DNA from: Stentor coeruleus
Lineage: Eukaryota; Ciliophora; Heterotrichea; Heterotrichida; Stentoridae
Length of the DNA stretch: 42,327 nucleotides
Assembly: GCA_001970955.1 (NCBI GenBank)
Contig: MPUH01000635.1
Coordinates: 1-42,327 of the forward strand
Direction: 5' to 3'
Part shown: in pieces, positions 11,362 to 21,176 of the stretch
Numbering within the stretch: the stretch's first letter is position 1
Layout: every line of letters starts with the position of its first letter
Made by a program: the position numbers and the translations under genes
The notes under the pieces: model-generated
Told to the model about the DNA's origin: nothing
The model's database searches: none
What the model saw: the letters and a program-made list of their open reading frames with translations, nothing else

Positions 11362-11444
11362 CCGACCATAGCTCAGTTGGTAGAGCATGGGACTGTAGAA
11401 ATGTAGTAATCCCAGGGTCACCGGTTCAAATCCGGTTGGTCGGA
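11362..11444 (+). tRNA. tRNA-Tyr (GTA) with a 10-nt intron
   Basis: A complete cloverleaf folds by eye. The acceptor stem CCGACCA pairs with TGGTCGG and discriminator A. The D arm is GCTC/GAGC, the anticodon stem TGGGA/TCCCA, and the T arm ACCGG-TTCAAAT-CCGGT. The anticodon loop is 17 nt instead of 7. With anticodon GTA at 11395-11397, a 10-nt intron (11399-11408) sits one base 3' of the anticodon, the canonical position for nuclear tRNA introns and typical of tRNA-Tyr. Box A (TAGCTCAGTTGG, 11369-11380) and box B (GGTTCAAATCC, 11423-11433) match RNA polymerase III promoter consensuses. No CCA is encoded. Confidence 0.97.
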
Positions 11445-11445
11445 C

Positions 11446-11452
11446 TTTTTTT
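11446..11452 (+). terminator. RNA polymerase III T-run
   Basis: Seven consecutive T residues start one base after the tRNA 3' end, the standard pol III termination signal. Confidence 0.85.
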
Positions 11453-12462
11453 ATTGTCATTGAAAATTAGTTTTTTATAGTGCTTGATTAGGATACTTAG
11501 AGTTTTATAAGAATTTAAAAGAATTTTATTAGCTTTAGTGATTTAATTCTGGCAAAATTTATAATTTTTTTTAAATCTCCTTACTTATAATTTCGCTTTT
11601 AATATGCATAAGTAAAAAAGTGTACTTACTTCATAGAATTCAAAATACACTGAAATAGATTTTATATAAATATTCTGACTGCATTAATATATATCATATC
11701 ATGATTTAAAGCTTATTAATTATTTGAATAAGCATCATTCTAAGTTATTTCTCACATAGAAAGCATAAGCATATAAGTGGATCTCTCATATAAATACACA
11801 TATATGTCATTTTATTTACAAAAAAATTTGATATAAGATTTTCAAAAATGATTTTATGGTGAGATTTCAATAACTTTTAAAATGATTAAATTTGAAAGCA
11901 ATATCTCACAATACCAAGTAGCTAGCTTTATACAGTGAAATACCTTAATTCATTAAATTGCAATAATCTCAATCAGTTTCAAAATTTCTCATTTTGCAAA
12001 GCTTATGCATTATATATTAATCTAACTTATAAATCTTGCATAGGGGAAAAATTATATAGCAAAATATTACACTCAATTACACATACAAATTGTAAAAAAT
12101 CAAAAACTAGGGTATTTATCACTAACAATATTTTCTCATAAAAATATCTGCCATAGTTTCCCAATCATCCAAAATAAGCTTTATCCATTCTCTTTCTTTT
12201 ATACATATTTTCCCTTATCACTCAACTCCAAGTAACTTTTTCCCATCATATTTTTTTTTCCGTTCTCATTTCATATTTCAAATTGAATCTCTTAAAATAT
12301 CTAAATTCAATAAAAGCTCTTTACTCGAAATTCCTTAAACCAAATCTTCCTAAACACTTTCCAACATCAACAACAGATTTCAACAGTAAAAGTTCTCAAT
12401 AAACTGTCGTTATCTCATGTAACAAGGCCAGCGTCTAATAATAGATAGGCTTTAAAATTAAA
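11453..12462. other. Intergenic, no gene seen
   Basis: AT-rich. One open frame of 68 codons (11935-12141, plus) begins with GTG rather than ATG and shows no motif, so it is not called. The part from ~12150 to 12420 is pyrimidine-rich on the plus strand. Confidence 0.4.
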
Positions 12463-13305
12463 TTAGGCTCTAATCTTATTAAGCTGCCGCTTTAAAGTAT
12501 TAATCCATTCCTCTGAAACCTGAGGCTTACCTCTAGTTGTTAATTTCTCACACGACTCAAGTCGATTTCTAAATTCTTCAACCTCAGAATCAATATTTCT
12601 ATTTGGAGATTTCGACTCATCAGTGCTTGTATCAGAGAAAAGCCTTTGAAATATTTTATTTGACTTCTTCTCTTGAAGGAAATTCGCAATACTCTCAAAT
12701 GGAAGTAAGCTAAAATCTTTATTATTGCTTGACAATGCTTGAAAATCATTATAATTGCTTGACAATGCTTGAAAATCATTATAAATCATTTTTAATTCTT
12801 GGTTCTTCGACAGTGATGTGTTAATTTCCCATGCAGGCTTAAGAATTTTGCAAAAGAAAATTAATTTTGATATGTTGGCACTCGACTGCGATTCTGTTAT
12901 CTTTTCAAATAATGTGCAGACCGATTCAATGCATGCATAAGATTCCAGAAGGAATGCACTGAGCTTGCTTGGAAAGCTTGGAACTTGTAGTAAAATATCT
13001 TCAATAAGCTCATTGGCTAGACGTAACAAAAGCAGGTCTAGATTTGGGTGCTTTATTGTTGGAAGAAAAGAAAAATCGGCTTTGTAGGAGTCATTTTTTG
13101 AAGATAAACGTGATCGGTATGTGTCTAAGAAGCTTTTGAGGATTTTTCGTAAAGTGGGCTCTATATCATTTGAATCAGAAAATTTTGAGTCGGTTTTAGA
13201 GAGTTTTTGTTGCGGCCTCGTAGAACCAAGTTTTGTATTTTCTGAAATGCTTGCTTGTTTCTTTTTAGTATTCGTGTTCCGGTTTCTTGAACCTCTTTTT
13301 CCCAT
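12463..13305 (-). CDS. Hypothetical protein with basic N terminus and a 10-residue tandem repeat, 280 aa
   Basis: Unrecognised. ATG start; TAA stop. The first ~35 residues are strongly basic and polar (MGKRGSRNRNTNTKKKQ), like a nuclear or nucleolar targeting or RNA-contacting tail. A helical middle (residues ~45-185) includes RLANELIEDILLQVPSF and ESYACIESVCTLFEKI. Near residue 185 a 10-residue unit, YNDFQALSSN, occurs twice in tandem, matching an exact 30-bp DNA repeat at 12724-12783, with a degenerate third unit (NKDFSLLP) after it. The C-terminal ~50 residues are charged. The repeat is in frame and does not damage the gene. Role unknown; the nuclear guess rests only on the basic tail. Confidence 0.7.
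   Translation of the reverse strand: MGKRGSRNRNTNTKKKQASISENTKLGSTRPQQKLSKTDSKFSDSNDIEPTLRKILKSFLDTYRSRLSSKNDSYKADFSFLPTIKHPNLDLLLLRLANELIEDILLQVPSFPSKLSAFLLESYACIESVCTLFEKITESQSSANISKLIFFCKILKPAWEINTSLSKNQELKMIYNDFQALSSNYNDFQALSSNNKDFSLLPFESIANFLQEKKSNKIFQRLFSDTSTDESKSPNRNIDSEVEEFRNRLESCEKLTTRGKPQVSEEWINTLKRQLNKIRA
12724..12783. repeat. Tandem repeat, 2 x 30 bp, in frame
   Basis: Two identical 30-bp copies (12724-12753 and 12754-12783) inside the minus-strand hypothetical gene, giving a duplicated decapeptide. The length is a multiple of three, so the reading frame survives. Confidence 0.9.
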
Positions 13306-13539
13306 TTAAATTATAACTGAATTTAAAAATGCTGTTTGAATCATAGTTTAGATAATTCCTGTTAAATATTTAGAGATGATTAAAAGCAAAGGGGTAAGGA
13401 AAAAAGATCAAAGAAGGTTTTACATATGAAGATGCAAAGTGTAATTTTGATTAGAATAGACTCAGATTTTTTGATGGATTAGGAAGTAAGATTGAAGTTT
13501 TAAAATTTTACAATGCATTAAGAAAGATTTTTTTCATTG

Positions 13540-13779
13540 CTAAATTTTATTATTTTGTAATGTGGCTTGTCTTTTATTATTGAGATAATTTGGAAAGTTA
13601 GTACTTGAGATATCCAAGCTCTTCAACTCAGTTTTTTTTAATTTCATACGCTTTTTATTCTGTTTCTTCCGTTTTTCTTTACTTTCCATTCTGACATCTC
13701 TCCAGTCCCGATCTTTATCTTCTATCTTGGACGTGCTGCTCCAATCACTATTAACGTCTATTATATTATAACTGTACAT
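13540..13779 (-). CDS. Small Lys/Asp-rich hypothetical protein, 79 aa
   Basis: The first ATG of the frame is at 13779 (MYSYNIIDV...). An upstream in-frame extension has no ATG and was not used. The product is highly charged: an acidic/Trp segment (DKDRDWRDVRME) is followed by a very basic run (KEKRKKQNKKRMKLKK, about residues 35-50). No family is recognised. It lies on the same strand as its neighbours between the two larger hypothetical genes. It could be a small nuclear or ribosome-biogenesis protein, but that is a guess from composition. Confidence 0.45.
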   Translation of the reverse strand: MYSYNIIDVNSDWSSTSKIEDKDRDWRDVRMESKEKRKKQNKKRMKLKKTELKSLDISSTNFPNYLNNKRQATLQNNKI

Positions 13780-14223
13780 ATTCAATACACCAATCAAAGC
13801 CAAAGAAAAATCAAAAAACTAAAGATACAAAATACTATTAAAAGCACGCAAGATTTTTGATTCCAATAAGCAGAGTGGATAAAATAATTATTTTATTTTG
13901 AAAATAATAATTCAGCATAAATTCCAAAAAGCTCATTATTAAAGCTTCTGATATAAAACCTTATAATAAGAATACTAAGATCAGAAGACTTCATATGGTC
14001 TTGCAAGAAGTCAATAATCACTAATACTTTTGCAAATTTAAGGAATAGTTTAAAATATAAATATTGAATTTGTATCTATATGCCAAAATTATATTCTATT
14101 TCATTATCTATTTTGTAGTTATATAAAAAATTGCATGACAAAAACAAAAATTGAATACAAGACTAATAAAATAAGTTGTTTATTAATAATATATGAGTAA
14201 CTTATAGAAAATTTCCATAAAAC
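13780..14223. other. Intergenic, no gene seen
   Basis: 444 bases of AT-rich spacer between two minus-strand genes; nothing recognisable. Confidence 0.4.
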
Positions 14224-16431
14224 TCACATTTTAGTTTTAGATTTATATTTTCTATACATGAACTGAATGAATATTATCGCATCTCTTATGGCTTGATATA
14301 ATTTTCTAATCAAGTACCCTTTATATCTTTTTTGTATACGAACTGCAGCTTTTTTCAGTTTAATATATTTTAGCCTTGGTCCAACCATTCTTAAAAAACT
14401 TTGGATTTTCACTAAGGAATTTATCTGATGAGTTATGTCTGCTCTTTTTCCCTCTAAAAAATTTCTTTTATTAGTGACAGCAAGTGGTGTGTTTGTCGCA
14501 CTAGGCTTGCTTTCAGGTAAATTTTGAGGATTTTTAGGTTTAATTGCTTCTAAAGCTGGCTTTTTGGCTGAAGATGATGTATTTATAGTAGAATATGGAC
14601 TGAATTCAGGAATTTTGTTACTTTCGAGCGAATTAAAAACATTTGATGATGGATTTTTGTTTGATTCAATATGCTTTATTGGTGATATGTCTTTTGTTGG
14701 TTTTACTTGAGCTTCTTGTACTCGGTTTTTTGGGATTGAAGTTTTTTCGATTGCTGCTGAACTTTTTTCATCTTCTTTAGATGAGTGCAGCACTTCCTTT
14801 TCTCTTAAAGAGTCTTTTCCACTTCTCGGAATATTTACTGGCCTTTTTTCAGGAATTTCAGCTAAAGGAGTTTTTTGAATTATTTGAGGATCTTTTATAG
14901 GCTTTTGAGTGGTTGAATTCCTTCTTCTGTCATAATAACTCTGATCTCTACTATTAGCACTTTGGCTTTGAGGTCTTTCTGAGTGCTTTTGAGGTCCATC
15001 CTCAGAAATGTTTCTCGAGGATTCATTCATTAAACTTTCATTAGATGAATCTATTTTACTGCTTTTTGAAGCACTTTCTGATCTATATCTAGGATTAGGC
15101 TCAGTGGCTGGCCTTGAGTTTTGGCTTTTCCTTAATGTCGTAAGTTTATTTGCTTCATTTATTGGATTTTGTAAATCAACACTTTGATTTTCAATTTTAT
15201 TTGGACGTTTCACTGAAGAAATTGGCTTAGTAAAATTATTTTCCTTAGGAACATTTTTGATTATTCCTCCTTGTGTCGGAGGGTTTTTTCCAAGTTTTAC
15301 CGTATGTTGTCCAGCCCTTGAATCATCTTTTTGTATATCCTCAAGTATCTTTGTAGAATCTGCTACAAGCCGACGTTCTCTTTCGTTAACAATATTCTTT
15401 GTAACAGGGTTACAGAAACTTCCTCCTGAAGGATTTTGTACTCTTGGATTCCTAATAACATATCTTTTGCATATCCTATTTCTAACTTTAATCTTCTCTA
15501 CAAGTTTCCTTCCTCTTATCCCTCTCCACCATTTCTGTATTCTCACAGCAGCATTGTTTTTCATCCTTTTCAATTTCCAAAAGAGGCCTTTCCACCATCT
15601 TTGTATAATAACAGCACTTTTTATATGTCCAAGATTATATTTATACTTCCTTTCTTCAATAGGCATATAAATTTTATGCTCAAATGCTTTATTCTGTGTT
15701 TTCGGTATACGTTCTCTTTCTCTACCTTTAGCTGAAGCTGGAATTTGTTTAGTAATATCAGAATTTGAACCTGATTTAGTAATCCAAGCTGACTTTCCTC
15801 TTAAATGATTTCTCTTTTTACTTTGATGGCTTTGAGATCTTATTGATCCATTAACTTCTCTCAAACTAGCTTTTAATGCTAAAGTGACTTCATGATTTTT
15901 TCCTAAATGCTTTATGCTTAGGTTTAAACCAGTTTCATAGCATTCTTTACAATCTTTGATTTGCTTTAAATATTGATATTCAATTCCAACTGCTTGATAT
16001 GCTATTATTAAAGAACTGACCAAAGTTTTATTTTGTACAAAGTTGTGTCGTAGTAAGAATAAAGATTTCAGTGCATGTCGGAGAGCTTTTTCATGATCTT
16101 CTTGTTCTGAGTAGATTTTGCTTATATTAAGATGGGAACAAGTTAGATTTGCAGTATTTGATTCACATAGTTTGGAAATTTCACATGATTTTGTGAAGTA
16201 CTCAAGTGCTTGTAATGTTTTTTTTATTCTTTTTAAGTAACAGCCTAAGTTGTTATAAGTCATTGCTAATAAGTTGTATTTTTGTTGGCTGTCTTTTAGA
16301 CTTTTAGCTGTTAACAAGGCTTGGTTTAGAAAGAACATCGCGTGGTCGTATTTTTCTTTTCGCAAATGCTCAACAGCGGATTTGTTTGAAGCTATTATTG
16401 AGTCTTCGATTTGCTTAAGGGAATCTTCCAT
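14224..16431 (-). CDS. TPR + IQ-motif protein, 735 aa
   Basis: The ATG at 16431 is used; one codon earlier in the frame is TTG. The first ~190 residues form helical TPR-like pairs (YNLLAMTYNNLGCYLKRIKK, ALEYFTKSCEISK, EKALRHALKSLFLL, and an AYQAVGIEY ... CYETGLNLS repeat). At about residues 265-315 there are two IQ-type motifs (SAVIIQRWWKGLFWKLKR and AAVRIQKWWRGIRGRKL). A long Ser/Pro/Lys-rich disordered region follows, and the C terminus has two or three more IQ-like motifs (LVKIQSFLR, AAVRIQKRYKGYLIRK, IIFIQFMYRKY). IQ motifs bind calmodulin or calmodulin-like light chains and TPRs bind proteins, so a Ca2+-responsive scaffold, perhaps of the cortex or cilium, is a reasonable inference. The domain calls are directly visible; the location is not. 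Confidence 0.85.
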   Translation of the reverse strand: MEDSLKQIEDSIIASNKSAVEHLRKEKYDHAMFFLNQALLTAKSLKDSQQKYNLLAMTYNNLGCYLKRIKKTLQALEYFTKSCEISKLCESNTANLTCSHLNISKIYSEQEDHEKALRHALKSLFLLRHNFVQNKTLVSSLIIAYQAVGIEYQYLKQIKDCKECYETGLNLSIKHLGKNHEVTLALKASLREVNGSIRSQSHQSKKRNHLRGKSAWITKSGSNSDITKQIPASAKGRERERIPKTQNKAFEHKIYMPIEERKYKYNLGHIKSAVIIQRWWKGLFWKLKRMKNNAAVRIQKWWRGIRGRKLVEKIKVRNRICKRYVIRNPRVQNPSGGSFCNPVTKNIVNERERRLVADSTKILEDIQKDDSRAGQHTVKLGKNPPTQGGIIKNVPKENNFTKPISSVKRPNKIENQSVDLQNPINEANKLTTLRKSQNSRPATEPNPRYRSESASKSSKIDSSNESLMNESSRNISEDGPQKHSERPQSQSANSRDQSYYDRRRNSTTQKPIKDPQIIQKTPLAEIPEKRPVNIPRSGKDSLREKEVLHSSKEDEKSSAAIEKTSIPKNRVQEAQVKPTKDISPIKHIESNKNPSSNVFNSLESNKIPEFSPYSTINTSSSAKKPALEAIKPKNPQNLPESKPSATNTPLAVTNKRNFLEGKRADITHQINSLVKIQSFLRMVGPRLKYIKLKKAAVRIQKRYKGYLIRKLYQAIRDAIIFIQFMYRKYKSKTKM

Positions 16432-16911
16432 CAATGTTAGGAATTATATTTATGATGAGGATTTGTTTATTAAGATTTGAAGTGATTTTACATATTAGAA
16501 GACTTTACGGTTATGAAAAGGGCTTTAAGTGCTGTTTTCAAATTTTGAAAAATTGTTTTTAATCATTATAGATAAGCTACTATTTTAACAGAATGCACTT
16601 TTTAAGAGTTTGAATATTGAAGAATTTAAATAGCTTTCTAAAGAATAATATTATGTAGCTGCTAGTAATAGTGATCAAGCGTAATAAATAGTTTTGAAAA
16701 TGATTTACTTTGAAGAGGAGCAGATAACTCAGCTTTTAAATTTGTCAAAACAAGGATTTTTTGGCTTATAATATCGTAATTTTTATTGCACATAATTCAT
16801 CATCTTAATACAATCTTTTTTTAAGAAGATTCATAAAGTTATTTTAAATTATCTCTTAAATGAAAGGTATACTTAAACCATAATAATTAATAAACTTAAA
16901 CTATTATTTCA
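16432..16911. other. Intergenic, no gene seen
   Basis: 480 bases of AT-rich spacer between two minus-strand genes. Confidence 0.4.
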
Positions 16912-18186
16912 TTAATACCTGTCACCCCAGGCATTAAAACTATAATTACCCTTTTCGCTTGGGTCTTGGTTTAATGTCGAGCAAGACATACTCCCTGATT
17001 CACTGCAGCAAGCCAAATGCATCCATGAATGCCCAAGAACTTGTTCTGCTGTTGGTCTGAATGCAGGTTCAGGATTTAGCAATTCAGTAATAAATTGAAT
17101 TAGCAATGGAGATATGCCTTTGAACTCATTTTTCGAAAAAGAAACTTTGCAGTCCTTATTTTTCTTCATAACTTTTTCGGATTGCTTACTATAAAACGGT
17201 GGTATGCCGCTAATAAGTATATATATAATAACACCAGCACTAAAGATATCAGCTTTAGTACTGTAAGAGTTTCCCCGAAGTATTTCAGGGGCAATGTAAC
17301 CTGGAGATCCAGACTTACTTTTTAGTGCTTTATCCACATAGCAAGCAAGTCCAAAATCACATAATTTAAATTCGCAATCACTGACTGATGAAGTCATTAG
17401 AATGTTTTCAGGTTTTAAGTCTCTGTGGATTATACCTTGAGAATGAAGATATCTTAAAGTTTCGAATAGCTTTTTGCTGAAGATCATTACTTCATTTGCA
17501 GTGAATTTTATTCTTCTTTGGATTCGTGATAATAAATTCCCATTAGGAATATATTCAAGGACTAGAGATATTGTGGCGTTGTCTTCATAAATCTTGAAAA
17601 GTTTTATAATATTTGGGTGCTTTACCTTTCTAAGTATTGAAACTTCGTTATATAGCTGGCGAATATTTTTAGTGTCCTTGAATGCTTCCTTTTTCAATCT
17701 TTTTACTGCAAATTGCTCACGAGAAACTGAGTCTTCGCAGAGGTAGACCTTACCAAATTTCCCAGAATCTAGTTTTTTGATTTTAGCATAATCATGCTTG
17801 AATCCTGTTAAAATTCCTATTTTCGACAAGTGGCCCATCCATTCATCTAGTGACTCAGCATTAGCCACAAAAAAATCTTGATGGGTCTTGAGTTTGAATA
17901 TTGTAAAGCCATATACAGTGTCATCTTCACTTTGCTCGACAAAGCTTTCAACTTTGCACCATTTGATATTAGAAATATAAACTTGACCAGACGAATCAGT
18001 AAAAAACATTGAATTCGTATTCAGTCTTACTTGAATGAGTTCTTTGGTCTGATTATCTTTAGAAAATAGTAGCGCCCCTTGATGTAGACGCTTTTTAGCG
18101 ATTAATTTTGGTTGTGGAATATCCAAAACCTTCCAAAAACCTTCTTCTGTCCATCGACGTGATTTTATTGTCAGAAAAAGTGACAT
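16912..18186 (-). CDS. PH-domain serine/threonine protein kinase, 424 aa
   Basis: Residues ~33-122 look like a PH domain (alternating strands ending in the helix ESLDEWMGHLSKIG with the conserved Trp). Residues ~133-392 are a complete Ser/Thr kinase: G-loop SGKFGKV (141-147), VAIK lysine K162, helix-C Glu181, HRDLKPEN (254-261), DFG (277-279), APE (299-301) and a final HSWM helix. All catalytic residues are present, so it should phosphorylate proteins using ATP. The fold is CAMK/AGC-like. The domain order PH-kinase matches the C-terminal half of CDPK7-type kinases, but no EF-hands are encoded here, and the upstream DNA shows none. A Ser-rich tail ends the protein. The decayed gene at 9598-11140 shares the layout. 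PH domains often bind phosphoinositides, so membrane targeting is plausible. Confidence 0.93.
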   Translation of the reverse strand: MSLFLTIKSRRWTEEGFWKVLDIPQPKLIAKKRLHQGALLFSKDNQTKELIQVRLNTNSMFFTDSSGQVYISNIKWCKVESFVEQSEDDTVYGFTIFKLKTHQDFFVANAESLDEWMGHLSKIGILTGFKHDYAKIKKLDSGKFGKVYLCEDSVSREQFAVKRLKKEAFKDTKNIRQLYNEVSILRKVKHPNIIKLFKIYEDNATISLVLEYIPNGNLLSRIQRRIKFTANEVMIFSKKLFETLRYLHSQGIIHRDLKPENILMTSSVSDCEFKLCDFGLACYVDKALKSKSGSPGYIAPEILRGNSYSTKADIFSAGVIIYILISGIPPFYSKQSEKVMKKNKDCKVSFSKNEFKGISPLLIQFITELLNPEPAFRPTAEQVLGHSWMHLACCSESGSMSCSTLNQDPSEKGNYSFNAWGDRY

Positions 18187-19302
18187 TTATTTATGGCTAA
18201 TAATCTTGTAAAGTTCAAATTTTTAGCAAGTATAAGGAAAAGCTTACTCCTACCTTTGCTTTAAATAATAAAACAATTGATAATATCTTTTAAATGATAT
18301 TTATTAAAATAAAAAATATTATTTTATTAGTATCACAATTTTCATCAAGATAATAGTTATCTGCTAGCCCCTCGAAAAGTAGAATTAAAGATTTTTGGTA
18401 ATTCATAGTGTTTTCGGTAAACACGATAAAACTGAATGGCCTCAAGACTGTCTATAGGACTTATGCATATTGGTAATAAAAAAATAACTATAGCTACTAT
18501 CAATAGACAATTTGAAAACAATGAAACTAAAAATTTCAAAATGTTTGATTCAATTATAAATAGAATACTAAATGGAATTTTTTATTTGACTTATTTAAGA
18601 AGATAGTTATTCTTAAATTTGCAACCCATTTATAGATGACGAAAAACCTGCTAATTTTCAAATAATTTACATAATCTGAGATTTTTTAAGAAGCTTTCAA
18701 AACTAAATCCTATGATATTGCTGATATAATAATCATTAATACCTCGTGATTCCTCAGTATTTAAAAAGTGATTTTTAATAGGCTTTCAATCCCCTTAATT
18801 ATTTCTACTTTATTTTTCTTGATGTTCACTAATAACTAAAATCAGCATTTACTTTATTAGGAAAACTCTTATGATTGTATAAAGAAATTCAAATTTTGAA
18901 AAATTAAGAGTTAATCATGTATAGTAAATTTTATCATTGAAGACTAAAAAAAGATTTTGCAGATCTTTATTATTTATCTTTTTTTTCAGCAAAGAAATCA
19001 GTTCATCAATAACTTTTATTAGTCTTATTAAGTACAAGATAGTTTTTGTTATTTTAGATAAACAAATTTTAACACATAATTAAATTAAGGGCTCATATTT
19101 TTATATATTTTCGAATACAATAGTACTTTTATAAAAGTAATATCAACAACTAAACTAGTCCATAATATTATATCTCATCAATCAAAAAATGCAATAGTCT
19201 TATATAACCACTTATTTTAAATGAGACAACTTCAATTTGCAATATTATAACAAAATACGAATAATTATTATCAAAATATTTTTAAGCTTTCAACATCTGA
19301 TA
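18187..19302. other. Intergenic, 1.1 kb
   Basis: No supported gene. A minus-strand frame at 18357-18539 encodes a 60-residue peptide with a hydrophobic N-terminal stretch, but it starts at TTG and no in-frame ATG exists before the upstream stop, so it is not called. Confidence 0.4.
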
Positions 19303-20298
19303 TTACTTTTTAGGGGTTATAATTTTTTTTACTTCTACTTCGATATCGTTTTCTGTAATTTCAAACTGTTCCATATCAGAATCATCGATTTCCTCAGCGA
19401 GTGTGCGTATATCAACTCCTTTAGTTCCAGGCTTAAGAGGTTTTTGTTGTGATGGATGATCTTTCCAGCCAATATAATGAACTAACTCAAATGTTGCTGG
19501 GATTTTACCTAGAAAGTCTCCAGATTTCTCACTAAACAGAACTCTATAAATTGCATCGGCAGCAATGAATGTTTCCTTACTAAGCATCGGCCTACTACCT
19601 AAGGCACTATTTCCTTCACCTATATTTTGTAAGAAATTCATCAAACTAAAACTATCATCAAAAAAAAGAGTATTTGAATCTGCATTTATAGTGACAAGCT
19701 TGTAATTAAGACGAGTTAAAATTTGACCTACATCAGCTACATGAAGCATTGGTGATACATGTGTGCTTACTCCACTTTCTCTTTCCTGTTCCGCAAGAGC
19801 TAAAGAAATTCTCAACTCCTGAAGTGTATCTCCTCCCAAAGTAGTTCCAATCAAAGTTCCATCAGGTCTCAAGGACCCTAACCACTTTTCTGCAGTAGGG
19901 TGTACCTTATTTAGCCAATGCATTTGCAAGTTATTAACAACAAGATCAAAATAATTTTCAGGGAATCCCCAATTTTCATCATCCATATACAAAGAAGTAA
20001 CCTTAATTTGTGAGTTTTTAGGTATCAAACTCATCGATAAGTCCAATGATTTTTTAGAATTATCAATAATTGTCAGGTTTTTCAAGCCGAGAAAATTTTT
20101 CGAATTGATCTTATCGACAAATTTATGAGCTAAAGGACCAATAAAGCATCCAGAGGCATATTTTTTATTAGAAATGCTTTGCAGTCTATCAACTAAAGAC
20201 TTGATTCCAAGTTCATAGTAATAAATCTCAGCATAATCCAAGTTATTGACAATCCTATTTCGCTGAATGCTTTTTAAGGCCCTATCAAAAATATTCAT
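19303..20298 (-). CDS. NDUFAF5: NDUFAF5-like complex I assembly factor
   Basis: 331 residues, close to the family's usual length. It opens with the family's signature FDR...K.IQRNR (residues 4-15) followed by a helical DYAEIYYYELGIKSLVDRL. A class I methyltransferase-like core follows: FDLVVNNLQMHWLNKV (about 117-132), LRPDGTLIGTTLGGDTLQELR, HVSPMLHVADVGQIL, and the C-terminal ATFELVHYIGWKDH with its conserved Gly-Trp-Lys. In animals NDUFAF5 hydroxylates an arginine of NDUFS7 during early assembly of mitochondrial complex I. The basic amphipathic start may be a mitochondrial presequence. The glycine-rich SAM loop is degenerate here (GCFIGPLAHK), as in divergent members. The last 45 residues are acidic. 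Family identity is strong; activity is inferred. Confidence 0.9.
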   Translation of the reverse strand: MNIFDRALKSIQRNRIVNNLDYAEIYYYELGIKSLVDRLQSISNKKYASGCFIGPLAHKFVDKINSKNFLGLKNLTIIDNSKKSLDLSMSLIPKNSQIKVTSLYMDDENWGFPENYFDLVVNNLQMHWLNKVHPTAEKWLGSLRPDGTLIGTTLGGDTLQELRISLALAEQERESGVSTHVSPMLHVADVGQILTRLNYKLVTINADSNTLFFDDSFSLMNFLQNIGEGNSALGSRPMLSKETFIAADAIYRVLFSEKSGDFLGKIPATFELVHYIGWKDHPSQQKPLKPGTKGVDIRTLAEEIDDSDMEQFEITENDIEVEVKKIITPKK

Positions 20299-20379
20299 AA
20301 TCTTATTATCTAATATTTTTGAATTCTAGTAAATTATTCATTGCATAGAATATTGAAATCAATCATAGCAAGTAGTTAT

Positions 20380-20529
20380 CTAATACCCAAAGCTTTTGTC
20401 TATAAGGGAATTTATATACTTTTTATATTCACCCCTAGTCATGTTTAGCTTTGGTATCAATGCATTACGAAATTCTTTTATTATATTCTCAACATCTGAA
20501 AAGTAGGAAAGGTTTGACCCAGTCCACAT
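20380..20529 (-). CDS. Possible small peptide gene, 5' end uncertain
   Basis: A minus-strand frame ends with TAA at 20380. The only in-frame ATG gives 49 residues. Upstream, 13 further codons (LLLCVLLEI...) would make a good signal peptide but begin at TTG just after an in-frame TGA. Sequence 20548-20611, which covers that presumed start, is one copy of the duplication around the N at 20731, so the true 5' end may be corrupted. No family recognised; low confidence. Confidence 0.25.
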   Translation of the reverse strand: MWTGSNLSYFSDVENIIKEFRNALIPKLNMTRGEYKKYINSLIDKSFGY

Positions 20530-20547
20530 TATTTCCAGCAATACGCA

Positions 20548-20851
20548 AAGTAAAAGAATTTTTTGCAAAACTCAAGGATAATCACTGATATATATTCAAC
20601 TACTTTATTATTGACACTTATTATTCTAGAGATTTTTATTTATATTATACTTTGAGTTCTATTGCATCAAAAGCATTAATAAGTAAGAGTTTTATAATAA
20701 ATCAACTTTTATATTATCAAAATAATATTANAAGTAAAAGAATTTTTTGCAAAACTCAAGGATAATCACTGATATATATTCAACTACTTTATTATAAAAC
20801 TCTTACTTATTAATGCTTTTGATGCAATAGAACTCAAAGTATAATATATAT
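20548..20851. repeat. Duplicated and inverted contig ends around an N
   Basis: A single N at 20731 is preceded and followed by the same 64 bases (20548-20611 and 20732-20795). In addition, ~55-60 bases at 20641-20699 occur as their reverse complement at about 20791-20851. This pattern is what poorly merged contig ends look like, including a fold-back, rather than a natural repeat. Confidence 0.85.
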
Positions 20852-21176
20852 GAAACTTTATTCAAAATTGATTTGAAGGAAACTACATGTTATTATACTA
20901 AAAAAATCATCTTCCTATTTTTACTTAAAATTAATATTTGAATATTATATATTATCTATCATATCCCATAAACCGGTATTTTATTATATTATCAGCTTAT
21001 AGGGGATTCAATAATAAATCATGCCCATCACTAGCATCTATACTCTAATCATTAAATAATCTCTTTTCCAAAATTTTAAAAGCATTACTCAACAAAAAAT
21101 TCAAAGTTTTCGTAAACCTTCAGCAAAAACAAGTTATTTTATATTATCCATATCAAAAATACAGGAAAATATTATA
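20852..21176. other. Intergenic, no gene seen
   Basis: 325 bases of AT-rich spacer upstream of the coiled-coil gene; the last ~150 bases are A/C-rich on the plus strand as before other plus-strand genes here. Confidence 0.4.

Noticed and set aside
11935..12141. 68-codon plus-strand frame
   Set aside because: GTG start, Asn/Leu/Ser-rich AT-driven composition, no motif.
15257..15735. Two plus-strand frames of 99-137 codons
   Set aside because: Antisense shadows of the TPR/IQ gene, hydrophobic because they read its Lys/Arg-rich codons backwards.
18357..18539. 60-codon minus-strand frame with a hydrophobic N terminus
   Set aside because: It begins with TTG; no in-frame ATG exists before the upstream stop.
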